In this document: piece by piece, positions 34,810-43,748 of the stretch | Numbering within the stretch: the first letter of the stretch is position 1 | Layout of the letters: each line of letters begins with the position of its first letter | Source: Mycobacterium sp. 236(2023) | Lineage (GTDB): Bacteria > Actinomycetota > Actinomycetes > Mycobacteriales > Mycobacteriaceae | DNA length: 64,000 nt | Assembly: GCF_029623955.1 (NCBI RefSeq) | Contig: NZ_JARSBP010000008.1 | Location: forward strand, 1 to 64,000 | Reading direction: 5' to 3' | Notes under the pieces: generated by a model | Seen by the model: the letters and a program-made list of their open reading frames with translations, nothing else | What the model was told of the DNA's origin: nothing | The model's database searches: none | Translations under genes and position numbers: made by a program

Positions 34810-35867
34810 CAGGATGTCTCCAGAACGTCGTAGAGATCGAAGTTCAGCGGCACGTCGAGCTGGTCGAATCGGCAGCTCTCGGGATCCCGGTCGGGTCGCC
34901 AGCGTAGGAACTTCACCGCGTGCCGGAACCGCTGGGCTCCGCTGTTGCCTTCCATCTGGTCGTACGCCACCTCGCAGACCTTCTCGGGCCGCACCGGGAT
35001 CCAGCGCTTGTCGGCGGCGGAGTTCCAGCGACTGGCCTCCCCGTCACGCACTTCGTCACCGATCCGCAGCGGCTCCAGGTCGGCCAGCAGCGACAGCCTT
35101 GCCTTGGCCGTGAAAGATGCTGCGCCGCCGACCATCTGGAGCTCGCCGTCGTCGCGGTGCAGGCCGAGCAGGATCGAGCCGACCCCTTCACCGCTCTTGT
35201 GGATGCGGTAGCCGATGGCCACACAGTCGGCGTCGCGGTGGTGTTTGACCTTGATCATCTCCCGCTTGCCCGGCAGGTACGCGCCGTCCAGGCGCTTGGC
35301 GATGATCCCGTCGAGTCCCGCCCCTTCGAATTCCTCGAGCCACGTCGCACCGAGCTCAGGGTCTTCGGTGGTACGGGTGACGTGACACCATTCCTTCTCG
35401 TTGACCGCGTCGATCAGCGCCTCGCGCCGTGTCCGGAACGGCTCTTTCATCAGCGAGGTGTCCCCGACCGCAAGGGCGTCGAAACCGATGAAGTGCGCCG
35501 GGGTTTCCGCCGCGAGTTTGCGGACGCGGGAGTCTGCGGGGTGGATCCGCTGGCTCAGCGACTCCCAGTCGAGCCGGGTCCTTCCGCTGAACTCGCGCGG
35601 CACGACGATCTCACCGTCCAGGACGCAGCGCGGCGCCAGCTCGGCGCGCACGGAGTCGAGGACCTCGGGGAAGTAGCGGGCAAGATCCTTGCCGCTGCGG
35701 GAGAGCAAAACGACGTCATCGCCGTCGCGGAACACCACCGCCCGGAACCCGTCCCATTTGGGCTCGTAGGACCAGACCCCTGCGTCGTCGGGAACCTTGG
35801 TCGCAGCTTTCGCCAGCATCGGCTCCAGCGGCGGCGTCACGGGAAGGCTCACGGTGTTCATACTCAC
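34809..35867 (-). CDS. ligC: ATP-dependent DNA ligase LigC (first copy)
   Basis: 352 aa (ATG 35861 is an alternative start two codons in). Nucleotidyltransferase motif I is EPKWDGFR with the adenylated Lys near 36, motif III IGFDALAVG, motif IV GLDGIIAKRLDG, motif V MIKVKHHRDADCVAIGYR. The OB domain includes PVRPEKVCEVAYDQMEG. LigC works in backup end-joining and repair in mycobacteria. It is co-transcribed with the PolD1-like gene, and a second ligC lies 3.4 kb to the right, as in M. smegmatis. Confidence 0.93.
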   Translation of the reverse strand: MSMNTVSLPVTPPLEPMLAKAATKVPDDAGVWSYEPKWDGFRAVVFRDGDDVVLLSRSGKDLARYFPEVLDSVRAELAPRCVLDGEIVVPREFSGRTRLDWESLSQRIHPADSRVRKLAAETPAHFIGFDALAVGDTSLMKEPFRTRREALIDAVNEKEWCHVTRTTEDPELGATWLEEFEGAGLDGIIAKRLDGAYLPGKREMIKVKHHRDADCVAIGYRIHKSGEGVGSILLGLHRDDGELQMVGGAASFTAKARLSLLADLEPLRIGDEVRDGEASRWNSAADKRWIPVRPEKVCEVAYDQMEGNSGAQRFRHAVKFLRWRPDRDPESCRFDQLDVPLNFDLYDVLETS

Positions 35868-36023
35868 CTAGACTCGGCCGCGCCGACAATGTCATCGGGC
35901 GCTTCCCGCGGTAAGTGGGCGTATCGTTGCGGGGACGATTTCAGCAGCGAGGTCGGGCTGTCACCACGAGATCCGAACGTGTCAGCGGCCTAAGACACGA
36001 ATTCGACTTTCCACGGAGCAGTC

Positions 36024-36986
36024 ATGAGGACGGGGATATCGGCCGGATACACCGGACATTTCCACGAGGCCGGCTTCTACGGCAGCGACGACGACCTGCT
36101 TGAGCTGATCGTCCCGTTCGTCACCGAGGGCGTCGACGCGGGCGAACCGTCGATCCTGGGTTTCGACGAGAACTCCACCACGTTGTTGCGTAAGCACCTG
36201 CCTGAATCAGACCTGGTCACCTTCGTCGCAGGTGGCGACCACTATGCGACGCCTGCGCGGGCGATCGCGAACTATCGCAAGCTGTACGCCGGGGCGGTCG
36301 CGGCCGGTGCACAGCAGGTCCGCACCTCGGGTCAGGTGCCCCTGAACGGAAACCCGACGCACTTCCGGGCGTGGTCGCGTTACGAGTCCGCCGTCAATTC
36401 CGCGTACGACGACTTCCCACTGCTCAGCCTCTGTGTCTATGACACGACTGCCATGTCGCCCGAAGTCCGCGACGTGGTCGAGCGTGCCCACCCGAATCTG
36501 CTGACAGCATCGGGTGTGCACTCGCCGAGCCCGCGGTACCAAAATCCGGCGTCTTTCGTGTTGTCGCCGGTGGTGCCCGACCCTCTCGAGTTCTCGACAC
36601 CGTTGCTCGACATTGCGGACATCACCGCGGCGCTGTCGAGGGAAGTCATGCACGACGTCGCGTCGCCGCACCTTGACGAGGTCGCCGTCCACGATCTGGT
36701 GCTGGCCACCTCCGAGACGGTGACCAACGCGTTGGTGCACGGCCGACCTCCGGCCCGTCTCACGGTGTGGGCGCAGGACGGCCGTGTCGTGGTCCACGTC
36801 CGTGACGGCGGCCGGGGACCGCTCGGGGACCTCGTCGGCCTGGTGCCGGTCGACAGTGAGATCGGCGCCGGCTTGGGCCTGTGGCTGATTCACCAACTCG
36901 GTATCGACGTGGATCTGATGACGGCCGACGACGGGTTCACCGTCAGGCTGTGCGCGTCCCGCGGCAGCGCGATCGCGGAAAACTGA
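36024..36986 (+). CDS. MEDS sensory domain plus RsbW-like anti-sigma kinase
   Basis: 320 aa. Residues about 10-165 are a MEDS (DcmR sensory) domain: HFHEAGFYGSDDDLLELIVPFV, later GDHYATPARAIANYRKLY. From about 190 an RsbW-like HATPase follows: N-box ETVTNALVHG, G1 HVRDGGRGP, G2 GAGLGLWLIHQL. Proteins of this form act as switch kinases on anti-anti-sigma factors in the stress response of actinobacteria. No sigma factor or antagonist gene is adjacent. GGAGC lies a few bases before ATG 36024. Divergent from ligC across 156 nt with no clear operator. Confidence 0.85.
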   Translation: MRTGISAGYTGHFHEAGFYGSDDDLLELIVPFVTEGVDAGEPSILGFDENSTTLLRKHLPESDLVTFVAGGDHYATPARAIANYRKLYAGAVAAGAQQVRTSGQVPLNGNPTHFRAWSRYESAVNSAYDDFPLLSLCVYDTTAMSPEVRDVVERAHPNLLTASGVHSPSPRYQNPASFVLSPVVPDPLEFSTPLLDIADITAALSREVMHDVASPHLDEVAVHDLVLATSETVTNALVHGRPPARLTVWAQDGRVVVHVRDGGRGPLGDLVGLVPVDSEIGAGLGLWLIHQLGIDVDLMTADDGFTVRLCASRGSAIAEN

Positions 36987-37017
36987 GCCTCGCGTCGCCG
37001 GGTGCGACGATCGTCTG

Positions 37018-37869
37018 ATGGGTGTACTGACTTCAGGCCTGGATCTGTCGACGAGATATTTCTGGCGGACGATCGGCCGTCCCGTCGATGTCGAGAGCGA
37101 ACATCGATGGCTCGACTCCCCGCATACCGCGCGCGGCGGAGTCGGAGACGACTGGCTCACCGCGTTGGAGCGCGACGGCCACGTGCGGCAGCCCGATGCG
37201 TCGGACGGCCTGATGGAGTCGATGGCAGCGCTTGACGGTCCTCATTTCACCGCGAGCCGTCTGAAACCCCTCATCCGTGACTTCTACGAGCACACGGCGT
37301 CGTGGCGAATGGAGGTCTGGTCGCAGTGGAACGCGTTGTTCGCGCCCGGCGGAGAGTTGATCGCGCGGGTGTGGGGCAGGCGGGTGGAGCAGCTGGCGCT
37401 GCCGATCCAGCCGCTGTCGGTCAGTCGTGGAATGTCGAGCGTGGTGCGCGTCGTCGAGGAGGAAGACGGCAGCCGCGCCGGCGCTGCGTGGCTGCGCAAT
37501 CTGCGCTCCGACGGTTCCCGGGTCTACAGCGGCTACTACCGGGTGGGCCGGCTGCCCGCGAATCCGCAACCGCACGTGTATGTTTCGTTCCCGCTGGAAA
37601 GCGGCAGCGTTCAGGTCTACCTGACCCCGCGCAACGATCCCGACGGTTCTTTCTGGCTGGAGTCGCGCTCCCGAACGTTCGGCGGCGACGGTGCCTACTC
37701 GGTGGTGCGGTTCGGCGATCGTTGGTTCGCATCGCTGACGCCGCTGCGGGAGACGTTCCATGTCTTCGTCGACGACGAGGGTGTGCTGCGCACCGACCAC
37801 TGGTTGCGGATCGGCCGCTGGCAGGCCCTGCGTCTGCACTACCGCTTGGACCGTGCCGGTGCCCACTGA
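37018..37869 (+). CDS. Conserved protein of unknown function
   Basis: 283 aa, not recognised. No signal peptide or membrane segment is evident. Aromatic- and Arg-rich strands alternate through the middle (SRVYSGYYRVGRLP, VYVSFPLESGSVQVYLTPRN, SFWLESRSRTFGGDG), suggesting an all-beta domain, and it ends in HWLRIGRWQALRLHYRLDR. It starts 32 nt after the switch-kinase gene and overlaps the decarboxylase gene by 11 nt, so it belongs to that run of rightward genes. Confidence 0.65.
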   Translation: MGVLTSGLDLSTRYFWRTIGRPVDVESEHRWLDSPHTARGGVGDDWLTALERDGHVRQPDASDGLMESMAALDGPHFTASRLKPLIRDFYEHTASWRMEVWSQWNALFAPGGELIARVWGRRVEQLALPIQPLSVSRGMSSVVRVVEEEDGSRAGAAWLRNLRSDGSRVYSGYYRVGRLPANPQPHVYVSFPLESGSVQVYLTPRNDPDGSFWLESRSRTFGGDGAYSVVRFGDRWFASLTPLRETFHVFVDDEGVLRTDHWLRIGRWQALRLHYRLDRAGAH

Positions 37870-39289
37870 CCCGCGCGGCCTGAGGCCGGACGCGCCACTG
37901 CTCGATGCGTGGCTGCGATTCCAGGAGGATCCGCCGACACCGTTCACCATTCCCGGACACAAGCAGCGTCACGATCTCGTCGGGGACGTCGTGGCGGGCG
38001 ACGTTCCGCTCTATGCGGGTCTGGACACGATGAAACTGTCCGCCGGTGTCCTCGCCGACGCCGAGTCACGCGCGGCGCGGCTCTGGGGAGCAGACGTGTG
38101 CCGCTTCTCCGTCGGAGGGTCGACGCACGGAAACCAGGCGCTCGCTCTCGCACTGGCCGAAGACGGCGGCACGGTGGTCGTCAGCCGGACGCTGCACCGG
38201 TCGATGCTGCTCGGTCTGGTTCTAGCCGGCCTGACACCCGTGTGGGTCCGGCCCGACGTGGACCCGGCGACCGGCCTGCCGCTCGGAGTCGCGCCCGAAT
38301 CCGTCGCGGATGCGCTGCGGGAGAACCCTGGCGCGTCGGCGGTGCTGCTCGGCGACCCGTCCTACGTCGGCACCATCGGAGACGTCGCCGCTCTCGCCGA
38401 CACCGCACATGCCCACGACGTTCCGCTCGTCGTGGACGCGGCCTGGGCGGCACACTTCGGATTTCATCCCGAATTACCCAGACACGCTCTGCAACTGGGC
38501 GCCGACGCGATGGTTGTCAGCGCACACAAGACGCTGCCCGCCTGGAGCCAGTCGGCACTGGTGTTGGTGCGCGGCAACCGGTTGGACCCGGCCCGCGTCG
38601 ATGCGGGAGTCGAGGCGACGCACACGACGAGCCCGGCCGGCGCGATCCTCGCCAGCATCGACGCCGCCCGCGCACTGCTGGAGCGCGACGGTGAATCCCT
38701 TCTGGGAGAAGCTCTCTCGGCGGTTCGCATCGCCAAAGAGCGCCTGAGCGCGGTCGACGGCCTCGTTGTGCTGGACGGTCCCGGTGTGGATCCGCTCAAG
38801 GTGACGATGGTCCTTCCGGGGACCGGCGCCGACGGTATCCGGATCGAGGACGATCTGCTGGCAGCCGGCCTTCCTGTCGAGGCTGCCGAGCGGGACACGC
38901 TTGTGGCGCAGGTGTCGCTGGCCGACACGCATTCCTCGTTGTCACGCCTCGTCGACGAGATCGCGACGTCGATAGCGCGCCACCGAGGTCCCGCCCGGCC
39001 CGTCGTTACCGGCGTCGCGTATCAGGTGGCTCCCGTGACCGTGATGCCGCCGCGGGCCGCGTTCTTCGCACCCAGCGAGGCCGTCGTCCTCCGCGACGCG
39101 ATCGGTCGTGTCAGCGTCGAGCTCGTCGCGCCCTACCCACCGGGGATCCCGATCCTCGCCCCCGGCGAGGAAGTCACCGGAGCAGTCGTCGAGGCGCTCG
39201 ATGAGGCGCGCGCGGACGGAATCCGGATCGCGTACGCAGCAGACCCCACACTGGAGACACTTCGCGTTGTCAGCCGGACGGAGGCGTAA
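37859..39289 (+). CDS. PLP-dependent Orn/Lys/Arg-type decarboxylase
   Basis: 476 aa from GTG 37859 (GTG 37853 possible). Fold-type I decarboxylase of the short Gram-positive type: PFTIPGHKQ near residue 27, FSVGGSTHGNQAL near 70, the PLP-binding VVSAHKTLPAWSQ near 220, and a C-terminal domain with ELVAPYPPGIPILAPGE. It would convert a basic amino acid to a diamine such as cadaverine, putrescine or agmatine; the substrate cannot be assigned. It overlaps the previous gene and is only 4 nt from ligC2, an odd grouping of metabolism with repair. Confidence 0.87.
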   Translation: MPTDPRGLRPDAPLLDAWLRFQEDPPTPFTIPGHKQRHDLVGDVVAGDVPLYAGLDTMKLSAGVLADAESRAARLWGADVCRFSVGGSTHGNQALALALAEDGGTVVVSRTLHRSMLLGLVLAGLTPVWVRPDVDPATGLPLGVAPESVADALRENPGASAVLLGDPSYVGTIGDVAALADTAHAHDVPLVVDAAWAAHFGFHPELPRHALQLGADAMVVSAHKTLPAWSQSALVLVRGNRLDPARVDAGVEATHTTSPAGAILASIDAARALLERDGESLLGEALSAVRIAKERLSAVDGLVVLDGPGVDPLKVTMVLPGTGADGIRIEDDLLAAGLPVEAAERDTLVAQVSLADTHSSLSRLVDEIATSIARHRGPARPVVTGVAYQVAPVTVMPPRAAFFAPSEAVVLRDAIGRVSVELVAPYPPGIPILAPGEEVTGAVVEALDEARADGIRIAYAADPTLETLRVVSRTEA

Positions 39290-39293
39290 CTCC

Positions 39294-40367
39294 ATGCAAT
39301 TGCCCGTGATGCCCCCGGTGTCGCCGATGCTGTCGAAGTCGGTCAACGCGATCTCGGAAGAGGCGTCCTACGAACCAAAGTGGGACGGGTTCCGCTCGAT
39401 CCTGTTCCGCGACGGTGACGACGTCGAGTTCGGCAGCCGCAACGAGCGGCCGATGACCCGCTACTTCCCCGAGCTCGTCGAGGCCGCGCGGGCGGAGTTG
39501 CCGGACCGCTGCGTTGTCGACGGGGAGATCGTGATCGCCACCCCGGACGGGCTCGATTTCGAAGCGTTGCAGCTGCGACTGCACCCCGCGGCGTCGCGCG
39601 TGCGGATGCTGGCCGATCAGACACCCACGGCGTTCATCGCGTTCGACCTGCTGGCGCTCGGTGACACCGACTACACGGTGCGCCCGTTCGTGGAGCGTCG
39701 GGCCGCGCTGGCGGAGGCGCTCGCCGGGGTGGGGCCGACGTTCCACGTCACGCCGGCCACGACGGACGTCGCGACCGCGCAGCGCTGGTTCGACGAATTC
39801 GAGGGTGCCGGTCTCGACGGAGTGATCGCCAAGCCGCTCGACGGGCTGTACCTGCCCGGCAAACGGACGATGTTCAAGATCAAGCACCAGCGCACGGCGG
39901 ACTGCGTCGTCGCCGGCTACCGGTTGCACAAGTCGGGTGACGACGCCATCGGATCCCTGCTGCTCGGCCTGTACGACGAGGACGGGTCCCTTGCCTCCGT
40001 CGGCGTGATCGGCGCCTTCCCGATGGCCGCACGGCGTCGGATCTTCACCGAATTGCAGCCTCTGGTAACTACTTTCGACGACCACCCGTGGAACTGGGCG
40101 GCCCACGTCGCCGCCAATCCGGAGGCTCGCAAGTACGGTGGCGGCTCCCGCTGGAACGCCGGCAAGGACCTGACGTTCATACCGTTGCGGCCCGAGCGCG
40201 TCGTCGAGGTGCGCTACGACCACATGGAGGGCCGGCGATTCCGGCACACCGCGCAGTTCAACCGTTGGCGACCCGATCGCGACCCGCACTCATGCACCTA
40301 CGACCAGCTCGATCGCCCGGTGAGCTTCAGCCTCGGTGACATCGTGCCGGGCCTTGGCGGTTCCTGA
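39294..40367 (+). CDS. ATP-dependent DNA ligase LigC (second copy, LigC2-like)
   Basis: 357 aa from ATG 39294 with GGAG upstream. Motif I YEPKWDGFRS (Lys near 33), motif III AFDLLALGD, motif IV GLDGVIAKPLDG, motif V MFKIKHQRTADCVVAGYR, and the OB-domain segment PLRPERVVEVRYDHMEG. Clearly paralogous to the ligase at 34809-35867, sharing its motif spacing. M. smegmatis carries two such ligases (LigC1, LigC2) near each other. It is tightly linked to the decarboxylase gene upstream. Confidence 0.92.
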   Translation: MQLPVMPPVSPMLSKSVNAISEEASYEPKWDGFRSILFRDGDDVEFGSRNERPMTRYFPELVEAARAELPDRCVVDGEIVIATPDGLDFEALQLRLHPAASRVRMLADQTPTAFIAFDLLALGDTDYTVRPFVERRAALAEALAGVGPTFHVTPATTDVATAQRWFDEFEGAGLDGVIAKPLDGLYLPGKRTMFKIKHQRTADCVVAGYRLHKSGDDAIGSLLLGLYDEDGSLASVGVIGAFPMAARRRIFTELQPLVTTFDDHPWNWAAHVAANPEARKYGGGSRWNAGKDLTFIPLRPERVVEVRYDHMEGRRFRHTAQFNRWRPDRDPHSCTYDQLDRPVSFSLGDIVPGLGGS

Positions 40368-40428
40368 CCACGCACCCAAGTTGCTGCCAAACCGGAATGA
40401 CCGCCCCGGATAGCGGCTTGTACCGGGC

Positions 40429-41304
40429 ATGGATCTCGGACTCAGCATTCCCATTCTCGACATCGATGGTGGCACCGCGGCGATCGGTCCCGAACTCGCC
40501 AAGGTCGGCACGGCCGCGGAAGCGGCAGGCGCGAACTCCCTGTGGTTCATGGACCACTTCTTCCAGATCGAGCCGACGGGACTGCCCGCGGAAGCGAACA
40601 TGCTGGAGGGCTACACATTGCTCGGCTACCTGGCGGGTAAGACCTCGCGGATCAGCCTCGGCCTTCTCGTCACCGGCGTGACCTACCGGCACCCCGGCCT
40701 GCTCGCCAAGACCGTCACAACGGTGGATGTGTTGTCGGGTGGCCGCGCGGTGCTGGGTATCGGCGCGGCATGGTTCGAACGCGAGCACGTCGGCCTGGGC
40801 GTGCCGTATCCGCCGATCTCGGAGCGGTTCGAACGGCTTGAGGAGACACTGCAGATCTGCGACCAGATGTGGGACCCCGACAACAACGGCGCATTCGACG
40901 GCAAGCACTACCGTTTGCAGGAGACGCTGTGCAATCCCCAGCCGATCAACCGGCCCAAGGTGCTGATCGGTGGAAGCGGCGAACGCAAGACGCTGCGACT
41001 GGTCGCGCAGTACGGCGACGCCTGCAACCTGTTCGGCACCTCACCCGACGAGGTCGCCCACAAGCTGCGCGTGCTGAACGATCATTGCGACAAGGTCGGC
41101 CGCGACTACAGCACCATTCGCAAGACGATCATGGTCAACGACCTCAGCCCGGCGCCGGAAACCAGCGACGAATTCGTCCGCAGCATGGGCGATTACGCAA
41201 AGCTCGGTATCGAGGAGGTGATCGTGTTCCCGCCGACCGGTTCACCGGCCGCGTGGATCGACAGCATCGCCCCGGCCGTGAAGCAACTCGCCGAACTGGG
41301 CTGA
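40429..41304 (+). CDS. LLM-class F420-dependent oxidoreductase
   Basis: 291 aa. Luciferase-like TIM barrel: SLWFMDHFFQ near 37, ISLGLLVTGVTYRHPGLLAKTVTTVDVLSGGRAVLGIGAAWFEREH (70-115), and KVLIGGSGERKTLRLVAQYGDACN near 180. In mycobacteria these mostly use cofactor F420 for hydride transfer. The substrate is unknown. It stands alone between ligC2 and the inverted repeat at 41310-41377. Confidence 0.9.
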   Translation: MDLGLSIPILDIDGGTAAIGPELAKVGTAAEAAGANSLWFMDHFFQIEPTGLPAEANMLEGYTLLGYLAGKTSRISLGLLVTGVTYRHPGLLAKTVTTVDVLSGGRAVLGIGAAWFEREHVGLGVPYPPISERFERLEETLQICDQMWDPDNNGAFDGKHYRLQETLCNPQPINRPKVLIGGSGERKTLRLVAQYGDACNLFGTSPDEVAHKLRVLNDHCDKVGRDYSTIRKTIMVNDLSPAPETSDEFVRSMGDYAKLGIEEVIVFPPTGSPAAWIDSIAPAVKQLAELG

Positions 41305-41309
41305 GTTTC

Positions 41310-41377
41310 TTCCGCGAGCAGACACAAATGCACACGATTTCCGCCGAATTCGAGTGAGTTTGTGTCTGCTCGCGGAA
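41310..41377. repeat. 19-bp perfect inverted repeat, dispersed-repeat-like
   Basis: TTCCGCGAGCAGACACAAA (41310-41328) is repeated inverted at 41359-41377 with a 30-nt loop. Its length, its place between a stop codon and a start codon, and its CGAGCAGAC core recall a family of intergenic palindromes found in mycobacterial genomes. It may end the transcript on either strand. Confidence 0.75.
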
Positions 41378-41419
41378 CGGCCTTGACCTGAACAATTGTT
41401 GAGGTTGCAGCCTGGAGAC

Positions 41420-42067
41420 ATGAAACACGTACTCAAAGACCTCTGGGAGACCGACACCGACTCACCGTTTCCCGGCCTGACCACCCACGCCTACCTGTGG
41501 ACACCGGCCAACGTGCTGTTCTACTCGCCTGCCACAGACAAGCAGTTCGACGAACTGGCCGAACTCGGCGGTGTGCGTGATCAATACCTGTCGCACCGTG
41601 ACGAGGCGGGCCCGATGCTCAAACGCATCGCCGACCGCTTCGCCTCGACGCTGCACGCGCCGAAAGACGACATCCCCGACATCCGACAGCACGCCCACGT
41701 CGACGTACCGGTAGGCGCCAGGCACATCGACTACAACGGTGTCGAGATCATTCCTACCCCGGGGCATTCGCCCGGCAGCGTGTGCTACCTGGTGCCCGGG
41801 GCCGAAGGGCGCTACCTGTTCACCGGCGACACGCTGTTCCGCACCACCGAAGGCGAGTGGCGGGCAGGCTACATCGAGGGCTTCCATCAACCCGGCGACG
41901 CCGAGACGATCGCCGCGAGTCTGCGCGTGATCGCCGAACTCACCCCCGATGTCGTGATCTCCAGCGCCTTCCAGGGTGATTCGGCGGTGCACCGCATCAC
42001 GCCCGGACACTGGCGGGGCCACGTCGCCCACGCCATCGCCGGGCTGCCTACCGCTGCGCGTACATAG
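41420..42067 (+). CDS. Metallo-beta-lactamase-fold hydrolase
   Basis: 215 aa from ATG 41420 (TGGAG just upstream). The C-terminal half keeps MBL motifs: EIIPTPGHSPGSVCYLV near 115 and LFTGDTLFR near 140. The classic HxHxDH motif is absent; the region where it would stand reads LAELGGVRDQYLSHRDEAG, so the metal site is unusual. Related trimmed MBL proteins occur widely in actinobacteria. Its stop overlaps the convergent reactivase gene by 20 nt. Confidence 0.8.
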   Translation: MKHVLKDLWETDTDSPFPGLTTHAYLWTPANVLFYSPATDKQFDELAELGGVRDQYLSHRDEAGPMLKRIADRFASTLHAPKDDIPDIRQHAHVDVPVGARHIDYNGVEIIPTPGHSPGSVCYLVPGAEGRYLFTGDTLFRTTEGEWRAGYIEGFHQPGDAETIAASLRVIAELTPDVVISSAFQGDSAVHRITPGHWRGHVAHAIAGLPTAART

Positions 42068-43748
42068 CGAGGAGCCCTCTGGCCACCGCGAACCGGGGGC
42101 CGTGCACACCGTCGATGTTGGCTCGGCCCACCACGACCGGGACCCTGCGGAGCGCCTCGCCGACCGTGCGCATCAATTCGTCGTCGAGGGCCCCGCCGCC
42201 TGCGAGCACCAGCGCCGTGGGTGGCTCGCCGAACGCGCTCAGGCACCGGGCGATGTTGGCCGCCACCGTCTCCTGCTTGATCGCCAGCCGCAGGCTGCGC
42301 CACTCCTCGGCGGCAAGACGATTCGAGAAAGGCACCAGCCCAGCACTTCCCCGGACGCACAGCCGGCCGATCGCATCCGATGACGCGGGCGAGTTCAGGA
42401 AGACCCGTCGGCCGTCCTCCTCATGGGCGACGTGGGGACCCTCCACCCGCACGGCAGGGCTGCGCTTGACGGTTTCGGCGAGCGCATGCGGGATACCCAG
42501 CACCCGCGCGACGGCAACGGTGATCGACTCCCCCGCCCCCGCGGCCACCACGGTTCCGTCCGAACCGATGAGATCGACTGTGCCACCGCCGATATCGCAC
42601 ACCATGGATCCCGCAGGGATGCCCGGCGTGGTTCGTGCGCCCCATGCCGCTGCCTCGGGTTCGGAGGCAAGCGTGTGTGCCGGTCTGCCGGTCAGACCGG
42701 TCAGCGTGGCGGCCGCATCGGCAACCTCGTCGGCGGCAAGCAACGCGACGACCGTGCCCTGCGCGTCGGCGACTCCGCGACGCAGCCACGCGCCGTTGTC
42801 GATCGACACCAGATCGGTGAAGAACGCGTCGTGCACCGCGATACCGCCGGCGGCGCTCGGCACCGCGCCGAGCCGGACGCCGCGCACGCAACCCGGTATC
42901 GAGCGGCGCAACACAGCGTGCGCTTCTGCAGGTGAGAACCGCACCACCTGATCGTCGATCGTGACATCGACCCAATCGTCCTCGGACGACGGCGGTTCCG
43001 GAGCTCGCGTGCGACGGGTCACCGCGATCGCCGCCGAATCGGCGAGCTCGCGGCAGAACTCCGCGATGTCCACGAGATTCTCGGTGGGCAGATCCAGCGC
43101 CGCCGACAGCGCGATCGGATCGGCCATCGCGCGGTAGGCGCGTCCCTCCTCGACGACCTCGACCGCGATCAGCGCACCCGGTGCAATACCGTCGACGTCG
43201 GCCTCGTCGACGACCGGCACCTCGACGGGAATCCTGTTGCGGATCAACACCGCATCGTCCTGAGCGGCGACCACACCGACCACCACCCATCCTCGTTGGA
43301 CGGCTGCGGTGATGGCGCGGGCGGCAACCTCGAAATCGGTGGCGCCGTCGACGGAGATCACGACGGGGCCACTCGCGACCGGACCGTCGAGGTCGGTCAG
43401 CCGAACATGGCCCCCCACACCGTATCCTGCGCCCGCGGGGGTGCTCGCGTCCGGCCGCCGTAGGCTGCGGACCGGCGAGGCGGGCGAATACGCCGGCGGT
43501 ATCGGCGCTGTCGCGGTGTCGACGGGACGCAACGCGGACAGCAGCAGCTCGTCGGCGGTGACACCGGCGTCGACCTCGATCCGGTGCAGCAAGGCCGCGG
43601 CTCCCTGGAGCGATTCGGCGCTCCCCTTACGCCCGCGGGTGGGAGCCTGGTCGTGGGCGAGGGTGACGACAACGCCGTCCTCGATCCGGGCCAGCAGGAT
43701 CTCGGTGGTGTGGTTGCCGACGTCGATGCCGGCGACCGTGCGGGTCAA
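42048..43748 (-). CDS. Diol dehydratase reactivase large subunit (DdrA/PduG-like)
   Basis: 566 aa from TTG 43748, chosen because it overlaps the small-subunit stop as TTGA and gives LTRTVAGIDVGNHTTEILLAR, matching the family N-terminus. The actin/Hsp70-like ATPase is seen in that phosphate loop, in MVCDIGGGTVDLIGSDG near 380 and in LVLAGGGALDDELM near 535. This chaperone swaps damaged cobalamin out of diol dehydratase. It is somewhat shorter than the 610-aa Klebsiella protein. A separate small DdrB subunit is not seen. It is the last gene of the dehydratase operon. Confidence 0.9.
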   Translation of the reverse strand: MTRTVAGIDVGNHTTEILLARIEDGVVVTLAHDQAPTRGRKGSAESLQGAAALLHRIEVDAGVTADELLLSALRPVDTATAPIPPAYSPASPVRSLRRPDASTPAGAGYGVGGHVRLTDLDGPVASGPVVISVDGATDFEVAARAITAAVQRGWVVVGVVAAQDDAVLIRNRIPVEVPVVDEADVDGIAPGALIAVEVVEEGRAYRAMADPIALSAALDLPTENLVDIAEFCRELADSAAIAVTRRTRAPEPPSSEDDWVDVTIDDQVVRFSPAEAHAVLRRSIPGCVRGVRLGAVPSAAGGIAVHDAFFTDLVSIDNGAWLRRGVADAQGTVVALLAADEVADAAATLTGLTGRPAHTLASEPEAAAWGARTTPGIPAGSMVCDIGGGTVDLIGSDGTVVAAGAGESITVAVARVLGIPHALAETVKRSPAVRVEGPHVAHEEDGRRVFLNSPASSDAIGRLCVRGSAGLVPFSNRLAAEEWRSLRLAIKQETVAANIARCLSAFGEPPTALVLAGGGALDDELMRTVGEALRRVPVVVGRANIDGVHGPRFAVARGLLAMYAQR

